DNA from: Candidatus Woesearchaeota archaeon | GTDB lineage: Archaea > Nanobdellota > Nanobdellia > Woesearchaeales > WAPY01 | Assembly: GCA_015520525.1 (NCBI GenBank) | Contig: WAPY01000031.1 | Location: 1-14,575, forward strand | Length of the DNA stretch: 14,575 nt | Direction: 5' to 3' | In this document: positions 7,341-14,431 of the stretch, piece by piece | Layout of the letters: every line of letters starts with the position of its first letter | How positions within the stretch are numbered: position 1 is the first letter of the stretch | The notes under the pieces: model-generated | Database searches by the model: none | Seen by the model: only the letters and a program-made list of their open reading frames with translations | Told to the model about the DNA's origin: nothing | Made by a program: the position numbers and the translations under genes

Positions 7341-7976
7341 TTACCCAATGATCGTGCCATTGTTCCTAGCAAACTTAAAGTTAAAGGTTTTTATCTTATC
7401 CGGCCTATTTTCAAACACAACTTTTATGTGATTTCTTTCAGCGAGTTTTGAAGCTTCAACATCAAAAGGGAGATGAATTCCAGGCGCGTTCTTTTTTGGA
7501 ATGATTCTCAAGTATTCATCCCAGCTAATTCTTTTAATTGGTTTATTGCTAACGCGGACAAATCTTACTTTAGACATGTTAACTACAAATCTTACACCTA
7601 ACCTCCGCGCTATTTCCACAGCAACATAATCAGTTGTGACTCCCAGCTTGAATCCTCCAAGAACAAACCTAATTTTTCTCATCTTCTTAAGAGAATTAAA
7701 ATTTAACTCTTCAAAATTCTTAAATGACGCGTTAAGAATCTTAGAGATGAACATAGCATTTAGTTTTGTGGCAAAGATTCCAACTTCATCAAGGTCTCTG
7801 TTGTCCGCATTAAACTGCATCAAAGCCTTCTGATAATCCCTCGCTAGCCTGCCTCCGCCAACAACAATTATGAAGTCTTTGTCTTCCAACGCGGTCTTCA
7901 AATTTTTTAGAAAGTTCACATTTACTCTTTGCTTGCTCACCAGCGATCCTCCCAAGGATATGATAAGAGGTTTCAT
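7341..7976 (-). CDS. pyrH: UMP kinase, archaeal type, divergent
   Basis: Amino-acid-kinase-fold enzyme that phosphorylates UMP to UDP in pyrimidine synthesis; cytosolic. 211 residues, slightly shorter than the usual 220-240. Visible motifs: ISLGGSLVS (6-14) at the phosphate loop; VVGGGRLARDYQ (38-49); DEVGIFATKLNA (63-74), the archaeal UMPK signature; GGFKLGVTTDYVAVEIA (107-123); and PGIHLPFDVEASKLAE (165-180), ending with GTIIG. The segment usually reading TN(V/I)DGVY at the nucleotide pocket is instead NMSKVRF (133-139), an unusual divergence. Its ATG directly follows the TGA of the upstream transporter gene, in the same frame, with GGTG at 7982-7985 acting as ribosome-binding site inside the upstream gene. 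It is thus translationally linked to the transporter pair. Other amino-acid kinases are less likely given the UMPK-specific motifs. Confidence 0.78.
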   Translation of the reverse strand: MKPLIISLGGSLVSKQRVNVNFLKNLKTALEDKDFIIVVGGGRLARDYQKALMQFNADNRDLDEVGIFATKLNAMFISKILNASFKNFEELNFNSLKKMRKIRFVLGGFKLGVTTDYVAVEIARRLGVRFVVNMSKVRFVRVSNKPIKRISWDEYLRIIPKKNAPGIHLPFDVEASKLAERNHIKVVFENRPDKIKTFNFKFARNNGTIIG

Positions 7977-8333
7977 TCAAGCACCTGAGGACAATCCTAT
8001 CAAGGTTATTCCAATAATAATAAGTGCGACAGCCCACTTCTTAAACTTGTTTATGTTCTCTTTAAGGAAAATTCTTGAGAGTATCATTATCCATATATAA
8101 GACATTGAGACAAAGGGATAAACAACAGATAAGGGGGCAAACTTTAATGATATCAAGAAGGGAACAGTTGATATAACATAAAGAAGGATTCCTAACATAA
8201 GTTTGTAATCTCTAATTAAGTATTTAATTGTCATCTTCTTGGGAGCTCCCAACTTTAAGAACAGTGCTCCGAAAGCGCCAATCCAAGTTGATACAAAGTT
8301 TAATATGAAAACTATCAATAGATTATTCAACAT
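7977..8333 (-). CDS. EamA/SMR-type four-helix half-transporter (second of a pair)
   Basis: 118 residues with four predicted membrane helices (about 4-26, 45-63, 68-88, 100-116), the size of a small multidrug resistance or half-DMT protein. Its pattern (LKFAPLSVVYPFVSMSYIW, LKENINKFKKW) is that of the drug/metabolite transporter superfamily. Positive charges are strongly concentrated in loop 1 (Lys27, 32, 33, 37, Arg41, Lys44) and loop 3 (Arg87, Lys91, 96, 98, 99), against one in loop 2. By the positive-inside rule this predicts N-out/C-out topology. The membrane Glu14 of EmrE-type proton antiporters has no counterpart. GAGGT at 8342-8346 in the end of the preceding gene is the likely ribosome-binding site. 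Substrate unknown; adjacent paired small DMT genes elsewhere (for example ArnE/ArnF) act as lipid-linked sugar flippases. Confidence 0.82.
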   Translation of the reverse strand: MLNNLLIVFILNFVSTWIGAFGALFLKLGAPKKMTIKYLIRDYKLMLGILLYVISTVPFLISLKFAPLSVVYPFVSMSYIWIMILSRIFLKENINKFKKWAVALIIIGITLIGLSSGA

Positions 8334-8338
8334 TGTTA

Positions 8339-8692
8339 TTACCTCATGTTAAGTATTATCAAAGCCGCAACGATGAAACCAACCCCAAAACCTCTCAACA
8401 ATGGAAAGGACTCTTTAAGTAATAAAACAGAAAACACGGACACCCAAACGAAGCTCATTGCCATTAAAGGAAATAATGTTGAAAGGTCTCCCTTCCTCAA
8501 ACCCAAGACCATAAAGATTAATGCAATTCCATACAAGGTAAATCCTAAATACAACCAAGGCGAGAACAACAGCATGCTCATGTTGTTCTTAACATGGAGG
8601 ACAGCAACTTTATACAAAACTTGACCCAGCGCCGCTAAAAACGCTGACAACGAAACAAGAATTATAGAGATTAAAGGCGTCCTGCTTCTCAT
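8339..8692 (-). CDS. EamA/SMR-type four-helix half-transporter (first of a pair)
   Basis: 117 residues with four predicted helices (about 6-27, 40-64, 70-91, 101-115). DMT-like motifs include ALGQVLYKVAV at the end of helix 1 and GLRKGDLSTLFPLMAMSFVW (64-83) across helix 3. Positive charges are spread over the N-terminus (Arg2, Arg4), loop 2 (Arg66, Lys67) and C-terminus (Arg117), with a nearly equal number in loops 1 and 3. Topology is therefore weakly N-in or dual, in contrast to the clear N-out bias of its partner 5 bp downstream. Together they probably form an antiparallel heterodimer equivalent to one eight- to ten-helix DMT transporter. A TATA box just after the nuclease stop codon provides a leaderless promoter. 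Confidence 0.82.
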   Translation of the reverse strand: MRSRTPLISIILVSLSAFLAALGQVLYKVAVLHVKNNMSMLLFSPWLYLGFTLYGIALIFMVLGLRKGDLSTLFPLMAMSFVWVSVFSVLLLKESFPLLRGFGVGFIVAALIILNMR

Positions 8693-8714
8693 AAGGGAGG
8701 AAAGATGCGCTCAG

Positions 8715-8724
8715 CTTAAAAAAC
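8715..8724 (-). promoter_or_regulatory. TATA box of the transporter pair-UMP kinase operon
   Basis: Minus-strand GTTTTTTAAG is centred about 27 bp before the ATG at 8690-8692. It lies in the 40 bp gap after the nuclease gene, so the three downstream genes have their own promoter. Confidence 0.6.
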
Positions 8725-8732
8725 TTTCTAAC

Positions 8733-9350
8733 TCAGTAAGGTAGAGAGTAGCAGAAATCTTTGAATGAACATGCTTCACACTTTGACCTATTCCTGCTTA
8801 TTCTGGGAGGTTTGCTCTCATCAAGGAGAGCGTTTATCTCTTTAATTCTCGCATTCAAAAGCTTAAACGAAAGCTCATTAAGGTGGATTGTTTTAACTGT
8901 TTCATCAGCATAAAAGATTTTTGCAGTCTTGACTCTTCCATTAAATCTTCTTGTATTTTGAACCAAATAAGAGTAAGCTATCATCTCTATTTTCTCTGAA
9001 TCCCAAACATTCTTGCTGTTATTTCCAAGCTTAAACTTAACAGGGACAATTTCTCCATCTGTAATTATTAATTCATCAACTCTCCCGGAAAGCGCACCAG
9101 ATTTCAGATTAACTCCGAACAAAACTTTTGACTTTTTTCCTTCCACAAGTTTGTTCGTTTCTGATTCTATAAATCCAGCAAATTTCTTAACTTTAAAATT
9201 GCAGTTTAATGAGGATGTAAGACATTCAACAGTGTCATTTACAAACTTCACATTCTCGCTGTGATTATCTAAAAGTTCAAGGCCAAATCTTTTGCTCAAA
9301 TACAGCTTTCTTTTGCAGTACGAGTAATCCGCAAGGTCCTTAACTTTCAT
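8733..9350 (-). CDS. Cas4/RecB-like PD-(D/E)XK protein with Fe-S cysteines and altered active site
   Basis: 205 residues, size and layout of Cas4-family (Dna2/RecB-type) exonucleases. The Fe-S cysteines are all present: Cys12 (YCKRKLYL) and a C-terminal CEACSFKDFC with Cys191, Cys194, Cys200. The nuclease core is recognisable as LSGRVDELIITDGEIVPVKF (88-106, then K). Asp92 of motif II is kept, but the catalytic Glu of the usual PVExK motif is Lys105 (PVKFK). The usual Q-x3-Y motif reads Glu122-x3-Tyr126, and I see no clear motif-I His. The codon for Lys105 (AAG, 9036-9038 on the minus strand) is one base from Glu. No CRISPR array or other cas gene is present, so this looks like a stand-alone DNA-repair-type relative with reduced or changed catalysis, possibly a structural Fe-S/DNA-binding protein. 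A TATA box 26 bp upstream implies a leaderless transcript. Confidence 0.82.
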   Translation of the reverse strand: MKVKDLADYSYCKRKLYLSKRFGLELLDNHSENVKFVNDTVECLTSSLNCNFKVKKFAGFIESETNKLVEGKKSKVLFGVNLKSGALSGRVDELIITDGEIVPVKFKLGNNSKNVWDSEKIEMIAYSYLVQNTRRFNGRVKTAKIFYADETVKTIHLNELSFKLLNARIKEINALLDESKPPRISRNRSKCEACSFKDFCYSLPY

Positions 9351-9370
9351 AATGAGGAGTTGTCTGTTGA

Positions 9371-9381
9371 CTTAAAAAAAC
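9371..9381 (-). promoter_or_regulatory. TATA box of the Cas4-like gene
   Basis: Minus-strand GTTTTTTTAAG is centred 26 bp before the ATG (9348-9350). It shares an 82 bp divergent intergenic region with the tyrS promoter. Confidence 0.6.
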
Positions 9382-9401
9382 TTGGCATTTTTAACCACAA
9401 C

Positions 9402-9411
9402 TTTTTTAATA
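9402..9411 (+). promoter_or_regulatory. TATA box of the tyrS-tldD-tldE-pan cluster
   Basis: TTTTTTAATA is centred 26-27 bp upstream of the tyrS ATG at 9433, with no ribosome-binding site between, predicting a leaderless mRNA. Confidence 0.65.
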
Positions 9412-9432
9412 AGATAAACTTTCTCCACTCTT

Positions 9433-10512
9433 ATGAACATTGAGGAAAGATTCAACCTTATAAAGAGTGTTGGCGAAGAGATTATCACAGAAGAAGAGCT
9501 TAAAAAGCTCTTAGAAGAGAAAGCTCACCCAATAGCTTATGATGGTTTTGAACCAAGCGGAATAATGCACATAGCCCAAGGTTTAATGAGAGCTATAAAC
9601 ATAAACAAAATGACAAAAGCAGGTTGTAAGTTTAAAATGCTTGTTGCGGATTGGCATGCTTGGGCGAACAACAAGTTTGGCGGGGATTTAAACAAGATTC
9701 AAGACGCAGGAAGATTGTTTATTGAGATTTGGAAAGCCTCCGGCTTGGATGCGGAGAATGTTGAATTCATATGGGCCAGTGATTTAATTAAGAAGGAGGA
9801 TTATTGGAGAACAGTTATGAGGATAGCGACGAAATCAACACTGAAGAGAATAATAAGGTGCGGTCAAATTATGGGCAGAAAGGAAAATGAAGTTCTAGCC
9901 GCTTCTCAAATATTATACCCTTGCATGCAGGCTGCTGATGTATTCACCTTGAATGTTGATATCTGCCAGCTTGGACTTGATCAGAGGAAGGTTAACATGC
10001 TTGCCAGAGAAATAGCTCCAAAACTTGGGTTCAAAAAACCTGTTGCGGTTCATCATCACATGCTGATGGGGCTTCAAGCAACAAAAACTGAAACTAAAGA
10101 TAAGATTGACCAGGTTATCGAGCTCAAAATGTCAAAATCAAAACCTGACACGGCAATATTCATGACAGACACGGCTGAAGATGTTAAAAGAAAGATAAGA
10201 AAGGCTTACTGTCCGAACAAGCAGGTCGAACAGAACCCCATAATTGAATACTGCAAATACATCATATTCCAAAAATACGACACGATGACTATAAAGAGAC
10301 CTGAAAAGTATGGAGGAGATTTAGAATTAACTTACGATGAATTAATCAAGAAATACTCATCTGGAGAATTATTCCCACTCGACTTAAAGAATGCTGTTGC
10401 GGAGTATTTGAATAAAATGCTTGACCCAGTGAGAGAGTACTTTGAGAAGAATGAACAAGCAAGAGAATTGCTTGAAAGAGTGAAATCTTACACAAAGCTT
10501 AGAAACAAATAA
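9433..10512 (+). CDS. tyrS: Tyrosyl-tRNA synthetase, archaeal/eukaryotic type
   Basis: Class I aminoacyl-tRNA synthetase that charges tRNA-Tyr with tyrosine; cytosolic. 359 residues, the usual length for archaeal or eukaryotic cores. Motifs: AYDGFEPSG (35-43) around the tyrosine-binding pocket; class I HIGH equivalent HIAQG (46-50); Tyr162, Gln166 and Asp169 in YPCMQAAD for substrate tyrosine recognition; LGLDQRKVNMLARE (180-193); and KMSKS (232-236). The C-terminal RPEKYGGDLELTYDELIKKY is typical of TyrRS rather than TrpRS. First gene of a four-gene plus-strand cluster (gap to tldD 34 bp). Nothing appears truncated. Confidence 0.95.
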   Translation: MNIEERFNLIKSVGEEIITEEELKKLLEEKAHPIAYDGFEPSGIMHIAQGLMRAININKMTKAGCKFKMLVADWHAWANNKFGGDLNKIQDAGRLFIEIWKASGLDAENVEFIWASDLIKKEDYWRTVMRIATKSTLKRIIRCGQIMGRKENEVLAASQILYPCMQAADVFTLNVDICQLGLDQRKVNMLAREIAPKLGFKKPVAVHHHMLMGLQATKTETKDKIDQVIELKMSKSKPDTAIFMTDTAEDVKRKIRKAYCPNKQVEQNPIIEYCKYIIFQKYDTMTIKRPEKYGGDLELTYDELIKKYSSGELFPLDLKNAVAEYLNKMLDPVREYFEKNEQARELLERVKSYTKLRNK

Positions 10513-10546
10513 ATAGTTTTGTGCTTTTCTAAAAAGAGGTGGTCTT

Positions 10547-11947
10547 ATGAACTATGAAGCGGCAGCTGAATTTGCCATGAATTATGCTTTAAAGAAAGGG
10601 GCAGAATTTGTCGATGTTAGAGCGGATTATGAGATTGGAAACGCGTTTGCAATGCACAACGGAGTGTTGAACTTTGCATCATCAAGCACTTCTGAAGGTA
10701 TTGGGGTAAGAGTAAAGAATAAAGGCTGGTCTTTCTTCTCAACAAATAAACTCGAAAAAGAATTCATAAAAAAGCTCGTTTCAAAAGCGATAAATCAAGC
10801 TCAAAAGATAAAACTTAATGATGATGTTAAATTAAGCGACGAGAGAACATACAAAAGAACTTATTCCGCCAAAGAGAAAATTAAGGTCTCATCTTTAAGC
10901 CCTGATGAGAAAATAAAACTACTGAAAGATCTTGAGAAAGAAACAAAGAATAGTGCAGAAGGAAGAACTTACTACCTCTCGGACACGCAGAGGGAGAGAA
11001 TAATTTTAACATCTGAAGGGACAAGGATAAAAAGCTACATACCCCAAGTTTATTCTTATTATGTGATTTCTGTAATAAACAATAGTAAAACATCTGAACA
11101 TTTCTTATCATTTGGAGCTAGCTCAGGCTATGAATCATGGAAGAAGTGGAATCTGGCTGAGAGGATAAAAAGAGAAGCAGGCACATTAAAAAAATCTTTA
11201 AAGTATGGAAAAACAATAAAACCCGGATTTAAAGATGTTGTTGTCGCGCCGGAAGTAACAGGCATTATTGTCCACGAAAGTTGCGGCCATCCTTTAGAAG
11301 CTGATAGAGTGCTCGGTAGAGAGGCGGCTCAAGCCGGTGAATCATTCGTAAAACCAAACATGCTGGGCCAGCTTATTGGAGGAGTTAATGTCAACATAGC
11401 AGATGACCCAACACTGCCAGGAAGCTTTGGATTTTACTTGTTTGATGATGAAGGGGTAAAAGCGAGAAGAAAAATGCTCATGAAGAACGGCAGAATAAAC
11501 GAATTCTTGCACAACAGGGAGAGCGCTTATGCTCTTGGAACGAAAAGCAACGGCAGTGCAAGAAGCACAAGCTACAGTTTTGAACCAATAGTGAGAATGT
11601 CCAACACATTCATGCTTCCCGGAGACTACAAAGAAGAAGAGTTAATAGAGAATGTAAAAGACGGCGTATACATAAAAAGCTTTATGGAGTGGAACATAGA
11701 CGACAAAAGGCTGAACCAAAAATATGTTGGCGCAGAAGCGTATGAGATTAAAAATGGGAAATTAGGCAAGCCTCTTTTAAATCCGGTTATTGAGATAACA
11801 ACTCCTCAGCTTTACAAGGCTGTGGACGCTGTTGCCAACAACACGGAATACTTTGCAGGAACCTGCGGCAAGGGAGAGCCTATGCAGGGCATACCTGTGT
11901 GGTTTGGAGGCCCGAGCTTTAGAATGAGGAGGATCTTTGTGAGGTGA
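10547..11947 (+). CDS. tldD: Metalloprotease TldD, catalytic subunit
   Basis: Zinc metalloprotease subunit that works as a TldD/TldE heterodimer. In E. coli the complex cleaves unfolded polypeptides, matures microcin B17 and degrades the CcdA antitoxin. 466 residues. The metal site is visible as VHESCGHPLE with His243, Glu244 and His248 (HExxxH). The third ligand is probably Cys440 in GTCGKGEPMQ near the C-terminus, followed by the conserved glycine-rich VWFGGPS. The N-terminal half (1-190) is the substrate-chamber part. GAGGTGG at 10536-10542 is the ribosome-binding site. The gap to tldE is 3 bp. Archaeal TldD homologues are known; the physiological substrate here cannot be read from sequence. 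Confidence 0.95.
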   Translation: MNYEAAAEFAMNYALKKGAEFVDVRADYEIGNAFAMHNGVLNFASSSTSEGIGVRVKNKGWSFFSTNKLEKEFIKKLVSKAINQAQKIKLNDDVKLSDERTYKRTYSAKEKIKVSSLSPDEKIKLLKDLEKETKNSAEGRTYYLSDTQRERIILTSEGTRIKSYIPQVYSYYVISVINNSKTSEHFLSFGASSGYESWKKWNLAERIKREAGTLKKSLKYGKTIKPGFKDVVVAPEVTGIIVHESCGHPLEADRVLGREAAQAGESFVKPNMLGQLIGGVNVNIADDPTLPGSFGFYLFDDEGVKARRKMLMKNGRINEFLHNRESAYALGTKSNGSARSTSYSFEPIVRMSNTFMLPGDYKEEELIENVKDGVYIKSFMEWNIDDKRLNQKYVGAEAYEIKNGKLGKPLLNPVIEITTPQLYKAVDAVANNTEYFAGTCGKGEPMQGIPVWFGGPSFRMRRIFVR

Positions 11948-11950
11948 AAA

Positions 11951-13276
11951 ATGGAAGCAGCAAATTATTTTATGAAGGAATTGGAGAAAAACAATGCCGA
12001 TGATATAATCTTAAAAGAAGTGAATGCTAAAAATTATCAAATAAAATTTTACAACTCAAAAATTGACATTGTTAAAGAGTATGATTTCTCAAAATTGATT
12101 GTTTTTGTCACAAAAGGAAAGAAGACCATGCTTACAAGCGTAAAAAAACTCGACAAGAACAACTTAAAAAAGAAAGCTCGCGAGATAATGAAATTTATCT
12201 CAATGCTCCCTGACTCAGATTATTACGGAATTGCAGACGGGCCTTTCAAATACAGGAGTAAGGATGGATTGTTCTCAAAGGAAGCTATGAACATAAGCAA
12301 AGCCATAAAATTATGTGAGGAAGCTATTAGCGAAGCTATGGACAATGGAGCGACAAGAGTTGCGGGAGTCTTTGAAGGCTCAGAGAGTAATGAGAAGTTG
12401 ATGAGTAACCATAATGTAAGAGCATCTCAGAAAGAAAGCCAAACTTACTTATCAATAAGATCTTTAACTGATCACAAGAATGGAACAAGCTCAGGCCACA
12501 TGACCTCAATATCAAGGGACTTAAAAGGGTTGGACGCCGTCAACAAAGCCAAAGAATCTGCGGAGATAAGCATTCAAGGAATAAAGAGCAAAAAAATAAA
12601 TGTTGGAAAATATGACATAATTTACTATCCTCTGGCGTCATCTTCAATCATAGAAAATATTGGAGACGCTGCTTCGATGTTCAGCGTGGAAACTCAGAGC
12701 TCATGCTTCATAAATAAGCTGAACAAGAAGGTTGGCAATGACAATGTGACGATAAGCGACGACCCAACAAACAACAGAAATCCTGGCTCGAGCTTATACG
12801 ACGAAGAGGGAGTTCCAACAAGAAAGAACATAATAATTAAAGAGGGAGTGTTCAAAAAATATTTGCACAACACATCAACAGCTAAAAAGTATAAAACAAA
12901 AACAACTGCCAACGCGGGAATACCGAAGCCAGAAGCTTCATCAACAAAACTTCACCCGAAAGATTCAAACATTGAAGAGATGATAAGAACAACAAAAAAA
13001 GGATTGATTGTGACAAACACTTGGTACACAAGATTCCAAAGTTATATAAAAGGGGACTTTTCCACAATACCCCGAGACACAATACTTATAGTAAAGAACG
13101 GCTCAATTGTCGGATCAACCTACGGCATAAGATTGAATGATAATTTGATAAGAATGATGAAAAACATTGAGTTAATAGGCAAGAAATCCAAGCCCATCGC
13201 CGGCTGGGAGACTGAGAGAATAAATCAAATACCCTTGTTCAAAGTCAAAAATGTCCTCGTTACGAGGCCTAAGTAA
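11951..13276 (+). CDS. tldE: TldE/PmbA-like subunit of the TldDE protease
   Basis: Non-catalytic partner of TldD, 441 residues, with the family fold but without the HExxxH motif. Conserved blocks include YDIIYYPLASSSIIENIGDA (205-230 region), SDDPTNNRNPGSSLYDEEGV with the typical N-P-G and D-E-G-V pattern, and the C-terminal GSIVGSTYGIRLNDNLIRM. The sequence is Lys- and Asn-rich and more diverged than the TldD neighbour. The ribosome-binding site GAGGTGA (11941-11947) contains the tldD stop codon, a strong sign of translational coupling and balanced expression of the heterodimer. The C-terminus lacks the Cys-containing TldD motif. The name is assigned from similarity and gene order. Confidence 0.9.
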   Translation: MEAANYFMKELEKNNADDIILKEVNAKNYQIKFYNSKIDIVKEYDFSKLIVFVTKGKKTMLTSVKKLDKNNLKKKAREIMKFISMLPDSDYYGIADGPFKYRSKDGLFSKEAMNISKAIKLCEEAISEAMDNGATRVAGVFEGSESNEKLMSNHNVRASQKESQTYLSIRSLTDHKNGTSSGHMTSISRDLKGLDAVNKAKESAEISIQGIKSKKINVGKYDIIYYPLASSSIIENIGDAASMFSVETQSSCFINKLNKKVGNDNVTISDDPTNNRNPGSSLYDEEGVPTRKNIIIKEGVFKKYLHNTSTAKKYKTKTTANAGIPKPEASSTKLHPKDSNIEEMIRTTKKGLIVTNTWYTRFQSYIKGDFSTIPRDTILIVKNGSIVGSTYGIRLNDNLIRMMKNIELIGKKSKPIAGWETERINQIPLFKVKNVLVTRPK

Positions 13277-13285
13277 GGTGTTATA

Positions 13286-14431
13286 ATGAAAAAAACGGGA
13301 GCAGAACCAAAAAAGGAAGGTATTGACGACATAACTTATAATTTTAAGCTTACGGAAGACGAAGAGAAAAAGATTTTAGAGGCAAAGGTTAAAATCCTTC
13401 AGGAGCAGTTAAGACTGCTGAAGTCTCCTCCGCTCATACTAGCTGAGGTTAAGGAAGTTCTCAACAACGATGAAGCGGTCGTAAAATTGGAGAATGGCAA
13501 CCAATTCTTAGTTAAAATTAGCCTCGACGCCGGAAAGATAGAACCTGGAGATTCCGTTTTCTTAGAGCAGAAAAACTTGAGCGTAGTTAGAAAAACAACC
13601 GCAAAGAAGAGCTTCAATGTTGAGCAGTTCGTTATAATTGAAAAACCAAAAGTGTCCTGGGAGAGTATAGGCGGACTGGACGAGCAGATAAAAGAAGTTC
13701 AAGAAGTTATTGAATTGCCGTTGAAAAAGCCAAACTTGTTCAAGGATTTAGGCATACAACCGCCGAAGGGAGTTTTGCTTTACGGACCGCCGGGAACTGG
13801 AAAAACTCTCCTGGCAAAAGCTGTTGCGGCATCAACAAAATCAACTTTTATAGAGATAGTTGCTTCTGAGCTGGTTCAAAAATTCATAGGTGAAGGAGCA
13901 AAACTTGTTAAAGAATTATTTAAACTTGCCAGAGAGAAATCTCCAAGCATAATCTTCATAGATGAACTTGACGCGCTCGCAGCTAGAAGGATAGATGTGG
14001 GCACATCAGGCGAGAGAGAAGTTCAAAGAACATTCATGCAATTGCTGGCAGAAATAGACGGATTCAAACCCTTGAGCAAAGTTAAGATAATAGGTTGTAC
14101 AAACAGAATTGACATACTCGACCCTGCCATACTCAGGCCTGGAAGGTTGGACCGGCTTATAGAAGTTCCCCTGCCAAATGAGAAGGGAAGATTAGAAATA
14201 CTCAAGATTCACACATCAAAGATGAAGATGAAGAATGTTGATTTGAAGAAGATAAGTAAGGCAACAAACGGCTTTTCAGGGGCCGAATTAAAATCAGTGT
14301 GCACAGAAGCCGGCTACTTTGCCATACGAGAAAACAGGAATTATGTTACTGAAGAAGACTTCAAGAAAGCCGTCAAAAAAGTAAAGAAGGAAACTGAAGA
14401 GGACAATTCATACAAAACAATGTTTGGATAG
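13286..14431 (+). CDS. pan: Proteasome-activating nucleotidase (PAN)
   Basis: AAA+ hexameric unfoldase that feeds substrates into the 20S proteasome. 381 residues, slightly shorter than typical PAN (390-430). Order: short N-terminus and coiled coil (about 22-47); OB domain (about 50-105); AAA+ core with Walker A GPPGTGKT (167-174), aromatic pore loop Phe200-Ile201 in LVQKFIGEGAKLVKE, Walker B IIFIDE (222-227), sensor 1 region GCTNR (270-274) and arginine fingers Arg284 and Arg287 in RPGRLDR; then the C-terminal helical lid with FSGAELKSVCTEA. The last three residues are Met-Phe-Gly, a HbYX-type tail with Phe for Tyr, so docking to 20S is plausible. AAGGTG at 13275-13280, overlapping the tldE stop, sets the ATG. 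A CDC48-type AAA is excluded by the single AAA domain with coiled coil. Confidence 0.94.
   Translation: MKKTGAEPKKEGIDDITYNFKLTEDEEKKILEAKVKILQEQLRLLKSPPLILAEVKEVLNNDEAVVKLENGNQFLVKISLDAGKIEPGDSVFLEQKNLSVVRKTTAKKSFNVEQFVIIEKPKVSWESIGGLDEQIKEVQEVIELPLKKPNLFKDLGIQPPKGVLLYGPPGTGKTLLAKAVAASTKSTFIEIVASELVQKFIGEGAKLVKELFKLAREKSPSIIFIDELDALAARRIDVGTSGEREVQRTFMQLLAEIDGFKPLSKVKIIGCTNRIDILDPAILRPGRLDRLIEVPLPNEKGRLEILKIHTSKMKMKNVDLKKISKATNGFSGAELKSVCTEAGYFAIRENRNYVTEEDFKKAVKKVKKETEEDNSYKTMFG

Noticed and set aside
8733..9350. Cas4-like gene as evidence of a CRISPR-Cas locus
   Set aside because: No repeat-spacer array and no other cas gene occurs in the window. Neighbours are housekeeping and transporter genes, and the active site is altered.
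10513..10546. Separate promoter for tldD (AAATAAATAG before it)
   Set aside because: The element overlaps the tyrS stop codon and its spacing to the ATG is about 35-40 bp. The GAGGTGG site already explains translation within the cluster, so a promoter is possible but unsupported.
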